A stretch of 64,000 bases of DNA, from the NCBI GenBank assembly GCA_965198895.1, contig OZ240676.1, positions 1,860,001 to 1,924,000 on the forward strand. The letters are read 5' to 3'. The position numbers were made by a program, and so were the translations under genes. This document shows positions 27,533 through 35,680 of the stretch, one piece after another. How positions within the stretch are numbered: the stretch's first letter is position 1; every line of letters starts with the position of its first letter. This DNA is from LMUY01 sp965198895. GTDB taxonomy: Bacteria; Pseudomonadota; Alphaproteobacteria; Acetobacterales; Acetobacteraceae. The notes below the pieces were generated by a model. That model had not been told where the DNA came from. It searched no databases and saw nothing but the letters and a program-made list of their open reading frames with translations.

Positions 27533-28585
27533 ATGATTGTTCCTTTGACACGACGCACCGCACTCGGCCTTGCAGCAGCATCGGTTATGGCAACCCGGGC
27601 CGGCGCTGCGCCACTGGACGATCTGGTCGCCGCAGCCCGCAAGGAAGGTGCCGTGAACAGCGTCGGCATGCCGGACGATTGGGCGAATTGGGAGGCTACC
27701 TGGAAAGATATCACCGCCCAATACGGCCTCACGCATGTCGATACCGACATGAGCAGCGCCGAGGAGTTGTCGAAGTTTGCGGCTGAACGTTCCAACGCGT
27801 CTGCCGACATCGGCGATGTCGGGTTCGAGTTCGGCGCCATCGCGGCGCAGCGCGGGCTGGCCGCCGCCTACAAACCCTCGACCTGGTCGCAAGTCCCGGA
27901 GTGGGCCAAGGATAAGGACGGCCTCTGGATGCTCGCCTACACGGGCACGATTGCGTTCGCCGTGGCGAGTGACATCCCGAACCCGCCCAAAACATGGGCC
28001 GACCTGCTGACAGGCACCTACAAGATTGCGGCGGGCGATGTGGGCAAAGCGTCCCAGTCCAATGCGGCGGTGCTGGCCTGCGCGATCGCCATGGGCGGCA
28101 GCGAGACCAACGTGGGGCCGGCGATGGATTTCTTCGCCAAGCTCGCCAAGCAGAAGCGGCTGCTGACCATTACGGCGCTGCCGGCAAACATGGCCAAGGG
28201 CGAGATCCAGGTCGGCCTGATGTGGGATTTCAACGCCCTGAACTATCGCGACAAGGTCGGCAGCGGGCGGTTCCACGTGCAGATCCCGCAGGATGGCACC
28301 GTGACCAGCGGCTACACGACCGTGATCAATAAATTCGCCAAGCACCCGAACGCGGCCATGCTGACGCGGGAGTTCATCTTCAGCGACAAGGGCCAGAACA
28401 ACCTCGCGGAGGGCTACGCACGGCCGATCCGCGTGGACCACATCACCCTGTCGGACTCGGCCAAGGCGAAACTGCTGCCGACCAGCGACTACGCCAAGGC
28501 CCGCCCGGTCGACGCGCTGACCTGGATGGACGGCGCCAAGAAGGTGCCGGCACTCTGGCAGGAGCACGTCCTGGCGGAGATGTAA
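27533..28585 (+). CDS. Extracellular solute-binding protein, polyamine/2-AEP/iron type
   Basis: This 350-residue periplasmic receptor has a twin-arginine start (LTRRTALGLAAASV) and an SBP_bac_1/6-like two-lobe body (DDLVAAARKEGAVNSVGMPDDWANW; DIGDVGFEFGAIAAQRG; TWADLLTGTYKIAAGDV). The family includes receptors for putrescine, ferric iron and 2-aminoethylphosphonate; ligand residues cannot be assigned. It leads four importer genes (receptor, two permeases, ATPase). Confidence 0.87.
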   Translation: MIVPLTRRTALGLAAASVMATRAGAAPLDDLVAAARKEGAVNSVGMPDDWANWEATWKDITAQYGLTHVDTDMSSAEELSKFAAERSNASADIGDVGFEFGAIAAQRGLAAAYKPSTWSQVPEWAKDKDGLWMLAYTGTIAFAVASDIPNPPKTWADLLTGTYKIAAGDVGKASQSNAAVLACAIAMGGSETNVGPAMDFFAKLAKQKRLLTITALPANMAKGEIQVGLMWDFNALNYRDKVGSGRFHVQIPQDGTVTSGYTTVINKFAKHPNAAMLTREFIFSDKGQNNLAEGYARPIRVDHITLSDSAKAKLLPTSDYAKARPVDALTWMDGAKKVPALWQEHVLAEM

Positions 28586-28591
28586 GGCTCC

Positions 28592-29413
28592 ATGCGCAAA
28601 TGGATGGCGGCGCTCTGGACGCTGCCGTTCCTCGTCGTGGTGGTGCTGTTCGACGTGCTGCCGATGGCGTCGGTCGTGGCCGGCAGCGTGTTCGAGAACG
28701 ACGGATGGTCGCTGGCCAACTTCACCACGATCCTGACCAGCCGCTTCTATCGCGGCGCGTTCGAGACCAGCATCTGGCTCTCCCTGCTGACCAGCGCCGT
28801 CGGGCTGGTCATCGGCTTTCCGCTCAGCCTGGCACTGTACCGGCGCTCCATCGGCGTGCAGCGGCGTTTCCTGACCTTGTTCAACGTCGCATCGAATTTC
28901 GTGGGCGTGCCCCTCGCCCTCGCCTTCACCATCCTGGGCGGCGTCAATGGCGTGGTGACGCTGCTTCTCGTCCGCTCCGGCCTGGTCGCGGAGTTCAACG
29001 TCTATTCCTTGCAGGGGCTCGCTCTAGTTTACAGCTACTTCCAGATCCCGTTCACCGTCCTGGTGCTGTTCCCCAGCCTGGGCGTGCTGACGCCGGACCT
29101 GGCGGAGGCGGCAACGCTAATGGGGACATCGCGCTGGGCCTATTGGTGGCGCATTGGGCTGCCCATCCTGCTGCCGAGCCTGGCAGGCACCTTCATCCTG
29201 CTGTTCGCCAACGCGATGGGCACCTACGCCACTGCGTATGCCCTGATCGGGGGCGGCGCAAACCTCGTTACAATCCGTATCGGCGAGTTGGTCGGGGGCG
29301 ACGTGTTCACCGATCCGGGCCTCGCCAACGCGCTGGCCGTGCTGCTCGTGATAACCCTGCTGGTGCCGATCCTGGCCGACCAATTGTTGCTGAAGCGCAG
29401 CCGTGCCCGGTAG
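28592..29413 (+). CDS. ABC importer permease, PotB-like
   Basis: This 273-residue permease has six spans and a BPD_transp_1 domain with the coupling loop DLAEAATLMGTSRWAYWWRIGLP written in part: LAEAATLMGTSRW. The N-terminal layout (one span, then a periplasmic loop FENDGWSLANFTTIL) is like PotB and AfuB-type permeases. It starts six bases after the receptor stop and overlaps the second permease by 11 bases. Confidence 0.9.
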   Translation: MRKWMAALWTLPFLVVVVLFDVLPMASVVAGSVFENDGWSLANFTTILTSRFYRGAFETSIWLSLLTSAVGLVIGFPLSLALYRRSIGVQRRFLTLFNVASNFVGVPLALAFTILGGVNGVVTLLLVRSGLVAEFNVYSLQGLALVYSYFQIPFTVLVLFPSLGVLTPDLAEAATLMGTSRWAYWWRIGLPILLPSLAGTFILLFANAMGTYATAYALIGGGANLVTIRIGELVGGDVFTDPGLANALAVLLVITLLVPILADQLLLKRSRAR

Positions 29414-30185
29414 TGCGGCGTTCGACCGGCTGCTGATCGGAATTGTCTCGCTGCTGCTGCTCCTGCCGGTCGCCGCGGTGGTCGTCGACGCCCTGGCCAC
29501 CGACTGGTATGGTGGCCTGCTCCCGAGCGGTCTGACACTGAGCTGGTTCGCCCGGGTACTGACCGACCCGGTGTTCCAGTCGGCCCTCGCCCGGTCCCTG
29601 TTCCTGTCCATCGGCTCGGTGGTGCTGAACGTGTTGATAAGCCTGCCGGCCATCCTGGCGGCGCATTGCTATCTTCCGGTGCTCGATCGTTGGATGGAGC
29701 GGCTGGTCATCCTGCCATACGCACTGCCCCAGGTGGTGCTCGTCGTCGGCTTGCTAGCGATGTACGCGAACGGCCCGGTGGTGCTGATCGGCACGCCATG
29801 GATCCTGTTGCTCGGCTATCTGCCCTTGGCGTTTCCGCTGCTGTATTTGCCGCTGAAGAACAATCTGCGCGCGCTCGACGTCCACGAGTTGCTGGATGCC
29901 GGGCACCTGGTCGGCGCCGGCGACCTGGTGGTGGCGCGCAAAGTCCTGCTGCCTTGCCTGGCACCGGGCCTGGTGGTCGGGCTGTCGATGGTGTTCGCGC
30001 TCACCTTCGCCGAGTTCGTGTTCGCCAACATGCTGGTCGGCGGCCAATTCCAAACCCTGGCCATCTACCTGTTCGGCCAGCGCCAGAAAGTCGGCCAAGT
30101 GACCGCCGTGATCATCACCGTGTATTTCGCCAGCATGTGGCTGGCCACGGCGATCGCCTTGTCGGTCCTCAGGCGTACCGCATGA
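29403..30185 (+). CDS. ABC importer permease, PotC-like
   Basis: This 260-residue permease starts at a GTG within the end of the first permease gene. It has six spans, the segment GGLLPSGLTLSWFARVL typical of PotC-type proteins, and a coupling loop LDAGHLVGAGDLVVARKVLLP. The first Ala of the usual EAA motif is replaced. It overlaps the ATPase start by ATGA. Confidence 0.88.
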   Translation: MPGSAAFDRLLIGIVSLLLLLPVAAVVVDALATDWYGGLLPSGLTLSWFARVLTDPVFQSALARSLFLSIGSVVLNVLISLPAILAAHCYLPVLDRWMERLVILPYALPQVVLVVGLLAMYANGPVVLIGTPWILLLGYLPLAFPLLYLPLKNNLRALDVHELLDAGHLVGAGDLVVARKVLLPCLAPGLVVGLSMVFALTFAEFVFANMLVGGQFQTLAIYLFGQRQKVGQVTAVIITVYFASMWLATAIALSVLRRTA

Positions 30186-31186
30186 GCTTCGTCGCCGTAC
30201 AAAACTTTGCCAAGAGCTTCGGTGCCGTGTCCGTGTTCGCCGACATCGATTTGGACGTCGCCGAAGGTGAGATCTGCATTCTGCTGGGCCCATCGGGTTG
30301 CGGCAAGACGACGCTGTTGCGAGCGATCGCCGGGCTCGTGCAACAAGATCGTGGCACGCTGTCGATCGCCGGCCAGGACGTATCCCGCCTTTCCCCGGCG
30401 CAGCGCGGGGTCGCGATGACGTTCCAGCATTATGCGCTGTTCCCGAACATGACGGTCCGGCAGAATCTCGCCTTCGGGCTCGAGCGCAAACGGCTGGCCA
30501 AGTCCGAGGTGGTGCGCAAGGTGGATGCGGCGTTGGCCCTGATGGAGCTTGGGCCCCGCGCCGACGCCCGCCCCGGACAATTGTCCGGCGGCCAGAAGCA
30601 ACGCGTGGCGCTCGCGCGCGCCCTGGTGCTCGAGCCGCGCCTACTGTTGTTGGACGAACCGCTTTCGGCGCTCGACGCCCAGATCCGCAAGCGCCTGCGC
30701 GACGAGTTGAAGCGGATTCAACGCGAAACCGGGCTCACCAGCATCCTGGTCACGCACGATCAGGAGGAAGCGTTGGTGCTCGGCGACCGAGTGGCCGTCA
30801 TGAACGCCGGCCGCATCGTCCAGGTGGACGCGGCGCGGACGCTATACGATCGCCCGGCAACCCGCTTCGTCGCCGGGTTCATCGGCGATTTCAACCTGCT
30901 CGAGCCCGCGGTGGTCGAGCGCCTGTTCTCAGTCCGGCCGCCGCATGCCTGGGCCATCCATCCGGAGGCGTTCGACGTGCGGATGAGCACGGCCGACAGC
31001 TATGTGCTGCAAGGCACCGTGACCGACCAGCGCGTGCAGGGTGCCACCGTGCGCTATCTCGTGGCCGTCGGCGACACCGTCCTGAAGGTCGACGTGTTGA
31101 ACCGCACGAGCGTGGCGATGTTCGGCCAAGGCGAGGCGATCAAGTTGTACCTCGACCGGACGCAACCACGGGAAATCCGTGATTAG
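30182..31186 (+). CDS. ABC importer ATPase, PotA/FbpC-like
   Basis: This 334-residue ATPase has Walker A GPSGCGKTT (about residues 36-44), Q-loop MTFQHYALFPNMTVRQN, signature LSGGQKQRVALARAL, Walker B LLLLDEPLSALD and His in LVTHDQEEAL. A C-terminal TOBE-like regulatory domain (about residues 250-334) contains AIHPEAFDV. The start overlaps the permease stop. With the two permeases and receptor it makes a complete importer. Confidence 0.93.
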   Translation: MSFVAVQNFAKSFGAVSVFADIDLDVAEGEICILLGPSGCGKTTLLRAIAGLVQQDRGTLSIAGQDVSRLSPAQRGVAMTFQHYALFPNMTVRQNLAFGLERKRLAKSEVVRKVDAALALMELGPRADARPGQLSGGQKQRVALARALVLEPRLLLLDEPLSALDAQIRKRLRDELKRIQRETGLTSILVTHDQEEALVLGDRVAVMNAGRIVQVDAARTLYDRPATRFVAGFIGDFNLLEPAVVERLFSVRPPHAWAIHPEAFDVRMSTADSYVLQGTVTDQRVQGATVRYLVAVGDTVLKVDVLNRTSVAMFGQGEAIKLYLDRTQPREIRD

Positions 31187-31258
31187 CGCGTAATCGGTCG
31201 AGCAGAGTTGCGGTTCGGCGAGCGAGCACGTAGCTGAGGCCCGAACAGGAGCACCAGC

Positions 31259-31555
31259 ATGGACAACATCAAGGCCGACGCGGCCGAGCGGCACGAGCAG
31301 GCGGCCCATCATCTGGAGATCGCGGCGAAGATGCACCGTGATGCCGCCAAGCAGTGCTTGTCCGGCAACTACGCCAAGGCACAGAGCCTTGCCACATCGG
31401 CTGCCGAGGCCGACACGGTGGCCAGCCAGCATGCGATGGAGGCGGTCGACCTCTACCGTCACCACGACGACGAAGTGGCCGGACACAAGGCCGAGATCGC
31501 GGCCGAGGAGGCAGCCCGCACAGCCAAGCATGAAGCCAAGTCCGCCGAGGAGTAG
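31259..31555 (+). CDS. Small Ala/His-rich helical protein of unknown function
   Basis: This 98-residue protein is almost wholly helical: Ala, Glu, His and Lys dominate, Pro is absent and only one Gly pair occurs. Regular spacing of hydrophobic residues suggests a coiled coil or four-helix bundle. It has no signal peptide and one Cys. I do not recognise a family. It lies between the ABC operon and pgsA, and its codon use (GC at third positions) looks like that of its neighbours. The role is unknown. Confidence 0.6.
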   Translation: MDNIKADAAERHEQAAHHLEIAAKMHRDAAKQCLSGNYAKAQSLATSAAEADTVASQHAMEAVDLYRHHDDEVAGHKAEIAAEEAARTAKHEAKSAEE

Positions 31556-31617
31556 GCAGCCGGTTTCATCGCCGAAGCCGCCTGACAGCCGGGCTTCGAG
31601 CGCCTAAGGTCGCGGCA

Positions 31618-32199
31618 ATGCTCACCGACCTTCCGAACCTGCTGACGCTGTCGCGGATCGTGGCCATCCCGCTGCTGATCGGCTGTGTCGCGATGCGCAC
31701 GCCGGTCGGCGACCTGTGGGCGGTGCTGCTGTTCGCCGCAGCGGGCATCACGGACTGGCTGGACGGCCATTTGGCCCGCGCCCGGCGGCAGCAATCCGAT
31801 CTCGGCCGCATGCTGGACCCGATCGCCGACAAACTGCTGGTGGGTGCCACGCTCATGCTGCTTGCCGGGCTGGGGCGCTTACCGGACGGAGCGCTCTACC
31901 CGGCCATCATCATCCTGCTGCGCGAGATCCTCGTCAGCGGCCTGCGCGAGTATCTCGGCGGCATCCAGATCAGCCTGCCGGTCACCCAGGTGGCCAAGTG
32001 GAAGACCGGGTTCCAGATGGCTGCTCTCGGCACCCTGCTCGCCGGCAACGACGTGGGGGCGCTGTTGCACGTGCCCCTGCCCGTGGCGGGGATCGGCGAG
32101 GCGATGCTCTGGATCGCGGCATTGCTGACGGTGATCACGGGCTGGGGCTATCTGCAGGCTGGATTGCGCCATGTTCAGGGTGCGACGAGCGGGCATTGA
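31618..32199 (+). CDS. pgsA: CDP-diacylglycerol-glycerol-3-phosphate 3-phosphatidyltransferase
   Basis: PgsA makes phosphatidylglycerol phosphate, the committed step to phosphatidylglycerol and cardiolipin, in the inner membrane. The 193-residue protein begins LTDLPNLLTLSRI and has the full CDP-alcohol phosphotransferase signature with Asp46, Asp49, Gly50, Ala53, Arg54, Gly63, Asp67 and Asp71. Several membrane spans follow. Its stop overlaps the TTG start of mobB (TTGA). Confidence 0.95.
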   Translation: MLTDLPNLLTLSRIVAIPLLIGCVAMRTPVGDLWAVLLFAAAGITDWLDGHLARARRQQSDLGRMLDPIADKLLVGATLMLLAGLGRLPDGALYPAIIILLREILVSGLREYLGGIQISLPVTQVAKWKTGFQMAALGTLLAGNDVGALLHVPLPVAGIGEAMLWIAALLTVITGWGYLQAGLRHVQGATSGH

Positions 32200-32711
32200 G
32201 ACGGCAACCGCTTCTCGGCATCGCGGGCTGGTCCGGAGCGGGCAAGACAACCCTGATCGAAGCCATCCTACCTCGGCTTCGCGCTGCCGGCCTCGCCGTC
32301 TCGACCGTGAAGCACGCCCATCATGGCGCCGAACTCGACCGCCCCGGCAAGGATAGCTGGCGCCACCGCCAGGCCGGCGCGCACGAGGTGCTGGTGACGG
32401 CACCGGGTCGTTGGGCGCTGATCCACGAGGAACCCAGCCTGGATGCGGCCTTGCCGGACCTGCTCGCGCGGATGAGCCCGGTGGACCTGGTGCTCGTCGA
32501 AGGCTTTCGCCAGTCCACCCTCCCAAAGCTCGAAGTGCACCGGCCGGCCCTCGGCAAGCCCCCATTATGGCCGGAATGGCCCGACGTGGCTGCTGTCGCG
32601 AGTGATGTGTCTTTGTCGTCGTGTGATCGGACCGTGCTGGCGCTCGATGATTTTGCGGCAATTACGTCATGGGTCGTGGCTTTTGTGCAGCGCAGCCTCG
32701 CGGAACCTTGA
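32196..32711 (+). CDS. mobB: Molybdopterin-guanine dinucleotide biosynthesis adapter MobB
   Basis: This 171-residue GTP-binding protein assists MobA in attaching GMP to molybdopterin. The P-loop GWSGAGKTT is at residues 11-19, followed by STVKHAHHGAELDRPGKDSWRH written in part: VKHAHHGAELDRPGKDSW, and DLVLVEGFRQSTLPKLEVHR in part: LVLVEGFRQSTLPKLE. All are MobB landmarks. Translation starts at a TTG overlapping the pgsA stop. No mobA is in the window. Confidence 0.92.
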   Translation: MRRQPLLGIAGWSGAGKTTLIEAILPRLRAAGLAVSTVKHAHHGAELDRPGKDSWRHRQAGAHEVLVTAPGRWALIHEEPSLDAALPDLLARMSPVDLVLVEGFRQSTLPKLEVHRPALGKPPLWPEWPDVAAVASDVSLSSCDRTVLALDDFAAITSWVVAFVQRSLAEP

Positions 32712-32779
32712 GCGGATCGCGAGTAGGAGGCACAGTCCGGCCCGACCCGGCCGCGCGGCCATCTTTGGAGCCATTCTTG

Positions 32780-33358
32780 ATGCGGCGTTCTGCCCTGTCC
32801 ATCCTTTCTATCGTGTCGGCGGGTCTATTGTCGGGCTGCACGGGAACCGGTGTTTTCCTGGACCACACTACACAGTGGTTCGGCGCAAATCCCAACACTC
32901 CGGCCGGGAGCAGCGAAACTTTCCTACGGATCCGCGGTGAGAATGTCGATGTCCCGCCTTTGGTGCCGGAGAACGGCAACGTGTGGCCGACCGACGCCGG
33001 CCCGGACCTGACAATGCAGGACATCGAAAAGCAACAGAACGAGCAGATCCGGCGCGGCGGCGGCCAGCCGATCACCGGGCCGGCCAACGGGCCCAATCCG
33101 CAGGTCAACCGCGCGAACAACGCCGACCAGGGACTGCCGCCGCCGCAAACCGCACCGTCCCCGCCGCGCCGGCGGGGCGTGACGCCGACTCCGGGCGGAC
33201 CTTCACTCGATGTCGGCGGCGGCACGGGGCGCGGCTACCGGCAATTGCAATCGCCAGGGGCACCCAATGGCGGCACCGGGATCCTGGTGCCGAACGGCAA
33301 CGGGACCAGCACGCTAATCGGCCCCGATGGCAGCGTGCAGACGGTTCCGACCAAATAG
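32780..33358 (+). CDS. Putative lipoprotein, Pro/Gly/Asn-rich
   Basis: This 192-residue protein has a signal peptide with lipobox LSGC (Cys20). A short conserved-looking region (residues 21-90, with FLRIRGENVDVPPLVPENGNVWP in part: NVDVPPLVPENGNVWP) follows, and then a low-complexity Pro/Gly/Gln/Asn-rich tail. It is probably anchored in the outer membrane. The function is unknown. Its TAG overlaps the moaD GTG by one base, which places it in the molybdopterin run without implying a role there. Confidence 0.75.
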   Translation: MRRSALSILSIVSAGLLSGCTGTGVFLDHTTQWFGANPNTPAGSSETFLRIRGENVDVPPLVPENGNVWPTDAGPDLTMQDIEKQQNEQIRRGGGQPITGPANGPNPQVNRANNADQGLPPPQTAPSPPRRRGVTPTPGGPSLDVGGGTGRGYRQLQSPGAPNGGTGILVPNGNGTSTLIGPDGSVQTVPTK

Positions 33359-33615
33359 TGCAGCTGAAGATCGCCTATTTCGCCTGGTTACGGGAGCGCA
33401 TGGGGCGCGGCGAGGAAACGCTCGCCGCCCCACAAGGCGTGACCACCGTCGCCCACCTCGCCGACTGGCTTCGAGCCCGCGACGAGGCCGGCCGGGCCGC
33501 GTTTGCCGACCTGCGTACCGTCCGGGCCGCGGTGAACCAGACCTTCGCCCAGCCCGACGCCGAACTGCATGACGGGGATGAGGTGGCGTTCTTCCCCCCG
33601 GTGACCGGCGGGTGA
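33358..33615 (+). CDS. moaD: Molybdopterin synthase small subunit MoaD
   Basis: This 85-residue ubiquitin-like sulfur carrier ends in PPVTGG; the C-terminal Gly-Gly is thiocarboxylated by MoeB and donates sulfur to precursor Z. The start ILKIAYFAWLRE-type strand (QLKIAYFAWLRERMG) is typical. It starts at GTG 33358 and its stop overlaps the moaE GTG (GTGA), giving coupled 1:1 synthesis of the synthase subunits. Confidence 0.93.
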   Translation: MQLKIAYFAWLRERMGRGEETLAAPQGVTTVAHLADWLRARDEAGRAAFADLRTVRAAVNQTFAQPDAELHDGDEVAFFPPVTGG

Positions 33616-34064
33616 CCCCCACCGTCCGTGTTCAGACGCAGCCCTTCGACCTCGGCGCCGAAGTGGCGGCGTTGACGCAGGGGCGGACCGATATCGGCGG
33701 CATCGGCAGCTTCATCGGCATCGTCCGCGACGACCCGGCGCACCCCCTGCTGAGCCTAACGCTCGAGCACTACCCCGGCATGACCGAGGCCGCGATGGCC
33801 GCCATCGCCGCCGAAGCCAGCAACCGGTGGTCGCTGCTGGGCTGCACGCTGATCCACCGGGTCGGGCGGCTGGAGTTGGGCGCCGATATCGTGCTGGTGC
33901 TGGCGGCGGCGGGCCACCGCGGCGCTGCACTGGAGGCGACCAATTTTCTGATCGACTGGTTGAAGACCCGCGCCCCGTTCTGGAAATGCGAGCAGTTCGC
34001 CGACGGCCAGACACGCTGGGTTGAGGCTCGCGGGGCGGACGACGAGGCTGCCTCCCGCTGGTGA
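33612..34064 (+). CDS. moaE: Molybdopterin synthase catalytic subunit MoaE
   Basis: This 150-residue partner of MoaD converts precursor Z to molybdopterin. It has FIGIVRDD, LTLEHYPGMTEAAM, HRVGRLELGADIVLV, and the catalytic-lysine end segment TRAPFWKCE. The residues expected for MoaD tail binding (Arg, Lys) are in place. It starts with GTG, and its stop overlaps the next gene by GTGA. Confidence 0.95.
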   Translation: MTPTVRVQTQPFDLGAEVAALTQGRTDIGGIGSFIGIVRDDPAHPLLSLTLEHYPGMTEAAMAAIAAEASNRWSLLGCTLIHRVGRLELGADIVLVLAAAGHRGAALEATNFLIDWLKTRAPFWKCEQFADGQTRWVEARGADDEAASRW

Positions 34065-35362
34065 AACAGCTGGCCGCCATTGTCGCTGGAGGAGCCCTGC
34101 TCGCCTGGCCGGCCTTGGTGAATGGATATCCGCTGGTGTTCAGCGACACCGCCGGGCTGGCCGACATGGGGCTCGAGCCGAACATGGGCTGGGACAAGCC
34201 TTGGGTGTACGGGCCGTTGATCCTGCTGCTGCATTGGAGCCGATCGCTCTGGGGGGTCGTGGCCGGACAGGTGCTGTTGGTCAGCGCCGTGTTGTGGCTG
34301 GTCGGCCGCACCGTCGGACGGGGTGGCGCCTGGCGCCATCTCGGCCTTTGCGCCGTGCTGGCGATCGGCAGTGCCGCACCCTGGTTCGCCACCTTCGTGA
34401 TGCCCGACATCTTCGCGCCCCTCGCCGTACTCTGCGTGGTGCTGCTCGCCTGGGGCCGGCTCGGGCGGTTGGGGACGGCCGGCGTGATGCTGCTCGGCGC
34501 CATCGCGGTCGCTGTCCATCTGGCCCATCTGATCATCGCCGCCGGCTGCCTGGTCGCGGTTCTGCTCGCCCGCCCTCGCCGCCTGCTGGTCTGCGCCGTG
34601 CCGCTCGTCGCGGCACTCGCATGGCTGGTCGGGAGCAATATCGTCGGCAACGGCGTGGTCGGGGTATCGCCATATGGCGCGGTGTTCGCGCTGGCGCGGT
34701 TGCAGGCGGACGGCCCGGGTGCGGCCTACCTCCGCAGCGTTTGCCCGGCGGCCGGATACCGAGTGTGCGCCTGGGCCGACCAGTTGCCGATGGACAGCGA
34801 TGCCTTCATGTGGTCGCCGGATGGCCCGGTCTGGGCGAACAAGTTCGGTCCCATCCTGTTCGCGCCGGAAGCAGCCCGCATCGTCCCCGCGATCCTCCGG
34901 TTCGACCCTCTGGGCGTTGCCCGGGCTGCAGCCCTGAACACCGCCCGGCAGCTGGTTTTGGTCAGGCTAGGCGACACGCTCGGCCCGCAACACCTGGTGT
35001 CCACCGTCGGCCTGCTGATGCGGACCTACTTCCCGCAGGCGGAGATCGCGCGGTTCATGGCGTCGCGCCAGGTGGCCGGCACGCTCCCTGCCGTCGCTGT
35101 CCCGCTGGCGCCGCTTCGTTTGGGGCTGTTGGTGGTGGGCGCGATCGGGACCTTCGTGTTGATCCCAGTGGCATGGCGTCGCAACCCGGCCTTGGCAGGC
35201 TTAGCCCTGTCGGTGGTGCTGGGCGTGACTGCCAACGCCTTCGCCACCGGCGCCCTCTCGGCCCCGCACGACCGCTACGGTGCGCGGATCGCCTGGCTGC
35301 TACTGCTGCCGCCTCTGCTCGCGACGCTGAACGGATGGCAGCGGCGTGGCGTTGAGGGCTGA
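34061..35362 (+). CDS. Polytopic membrane protein of unknown function
   Basis: This 433-residue protein has a signal-like first span followed by about nine more spans and an extracytoplasmic region (about residues 215-300) with two cysteines (CPAAGYRVCAW) likely to form a disulfide. The FATFVMPDIFAPLAVL segment and DRYGARIAWLL near the end resemble glycosyltransferase-C/DUF-type multi-span proteins found in Acetobacteraceae, but I cannot name a family with confidence. It starts at a GTG overlapping moaE. Confidence 0.75.
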   Translation: MKQLAAIVAGGALLAWPALVNGYPLVFSDTAGLADMGLEPNMGWDKPWVYGPLILLLHWSRSLWGVVAGQVLLVSAVLWLVGRTVGRGGAWRHLGLCAVLAIGSAAPWFATFVMPDIFAPLAVLCVVLLAWGRLGRLGTAGVMLLGAIAVAVHLAHLIIAAGCLVAVLLARPRRLLVCAVPLVAALAWLVGSNIVGNGVVGVSPYGAVFALARLQADGPGAAYLRSVCPAAGYRVCAWADQLPMDSDAFMWSPDGPVWANKFGPILFAPEAARIVPAILRFDPLGVARAAALNTARQLVLVRLGDTLGPQHLVSTVGLLMRTYFPQAEIARFMASRQVAGTLPAVAVPLAPLRLGLLVVGAIGTFVLIPVAWRRNPALAGLALSVVLGVTANAFATGALSAPHDRYGARIAWLLLLPPLLATLNGWQRRGVEG

Positions 35363-35372
35363 AGACACGGAG

Positions 35373-35618
35373 ATGCATCCAATGCCCGATGACGCCGCTA
35401 CTTCCGATCCTGGCCGTGCCGGCACGGCGCCGGTAGATCCCACCAATCTGGTGCCAGGGTTGGATGCCGACCGCATGCAGGACGGCGCCGAAGCCGCTGC
35501 CGACGCGGCTGGCGCCGAGGGTAGCGGCCCCGCAGACCCGATCGGCGGCGAGGCCACCAAGGCCGCGACGTCGTGGGGCGGCGACGATTCTGCCCCTCCG
35601 GCTGGGGGTAAGGACTAA
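35373..35618 (+). CDS. Small acidic disordered protein (uncertain)
   Basis: An 81-residue reading (90 if an ATG at 35346 is used) rich in Ala, Asp, Gly and Pro, with no Cys and few hydrophobic residues, so probably disordered. I recognise no family. It follows the membrane protein by 10 bases on the same strand. The composition is compatible with a chance frame in GC-rich DNA, hence the low confidence. Confidence 0.4.
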   Translation: MHPMPDDAATSDPGRAGTAPVDPTNLVPGLDADRMQDGAEAAADAAGAEGSGPADPIGGEATKAATSWGGDDSAPPAGGKD

Positions 35619-35680
35619 GACACCCACGGACGTCACTGGCGTGACCGCTCCTTCCTAACCCTCCCCAAGGCCGGCTTCAA

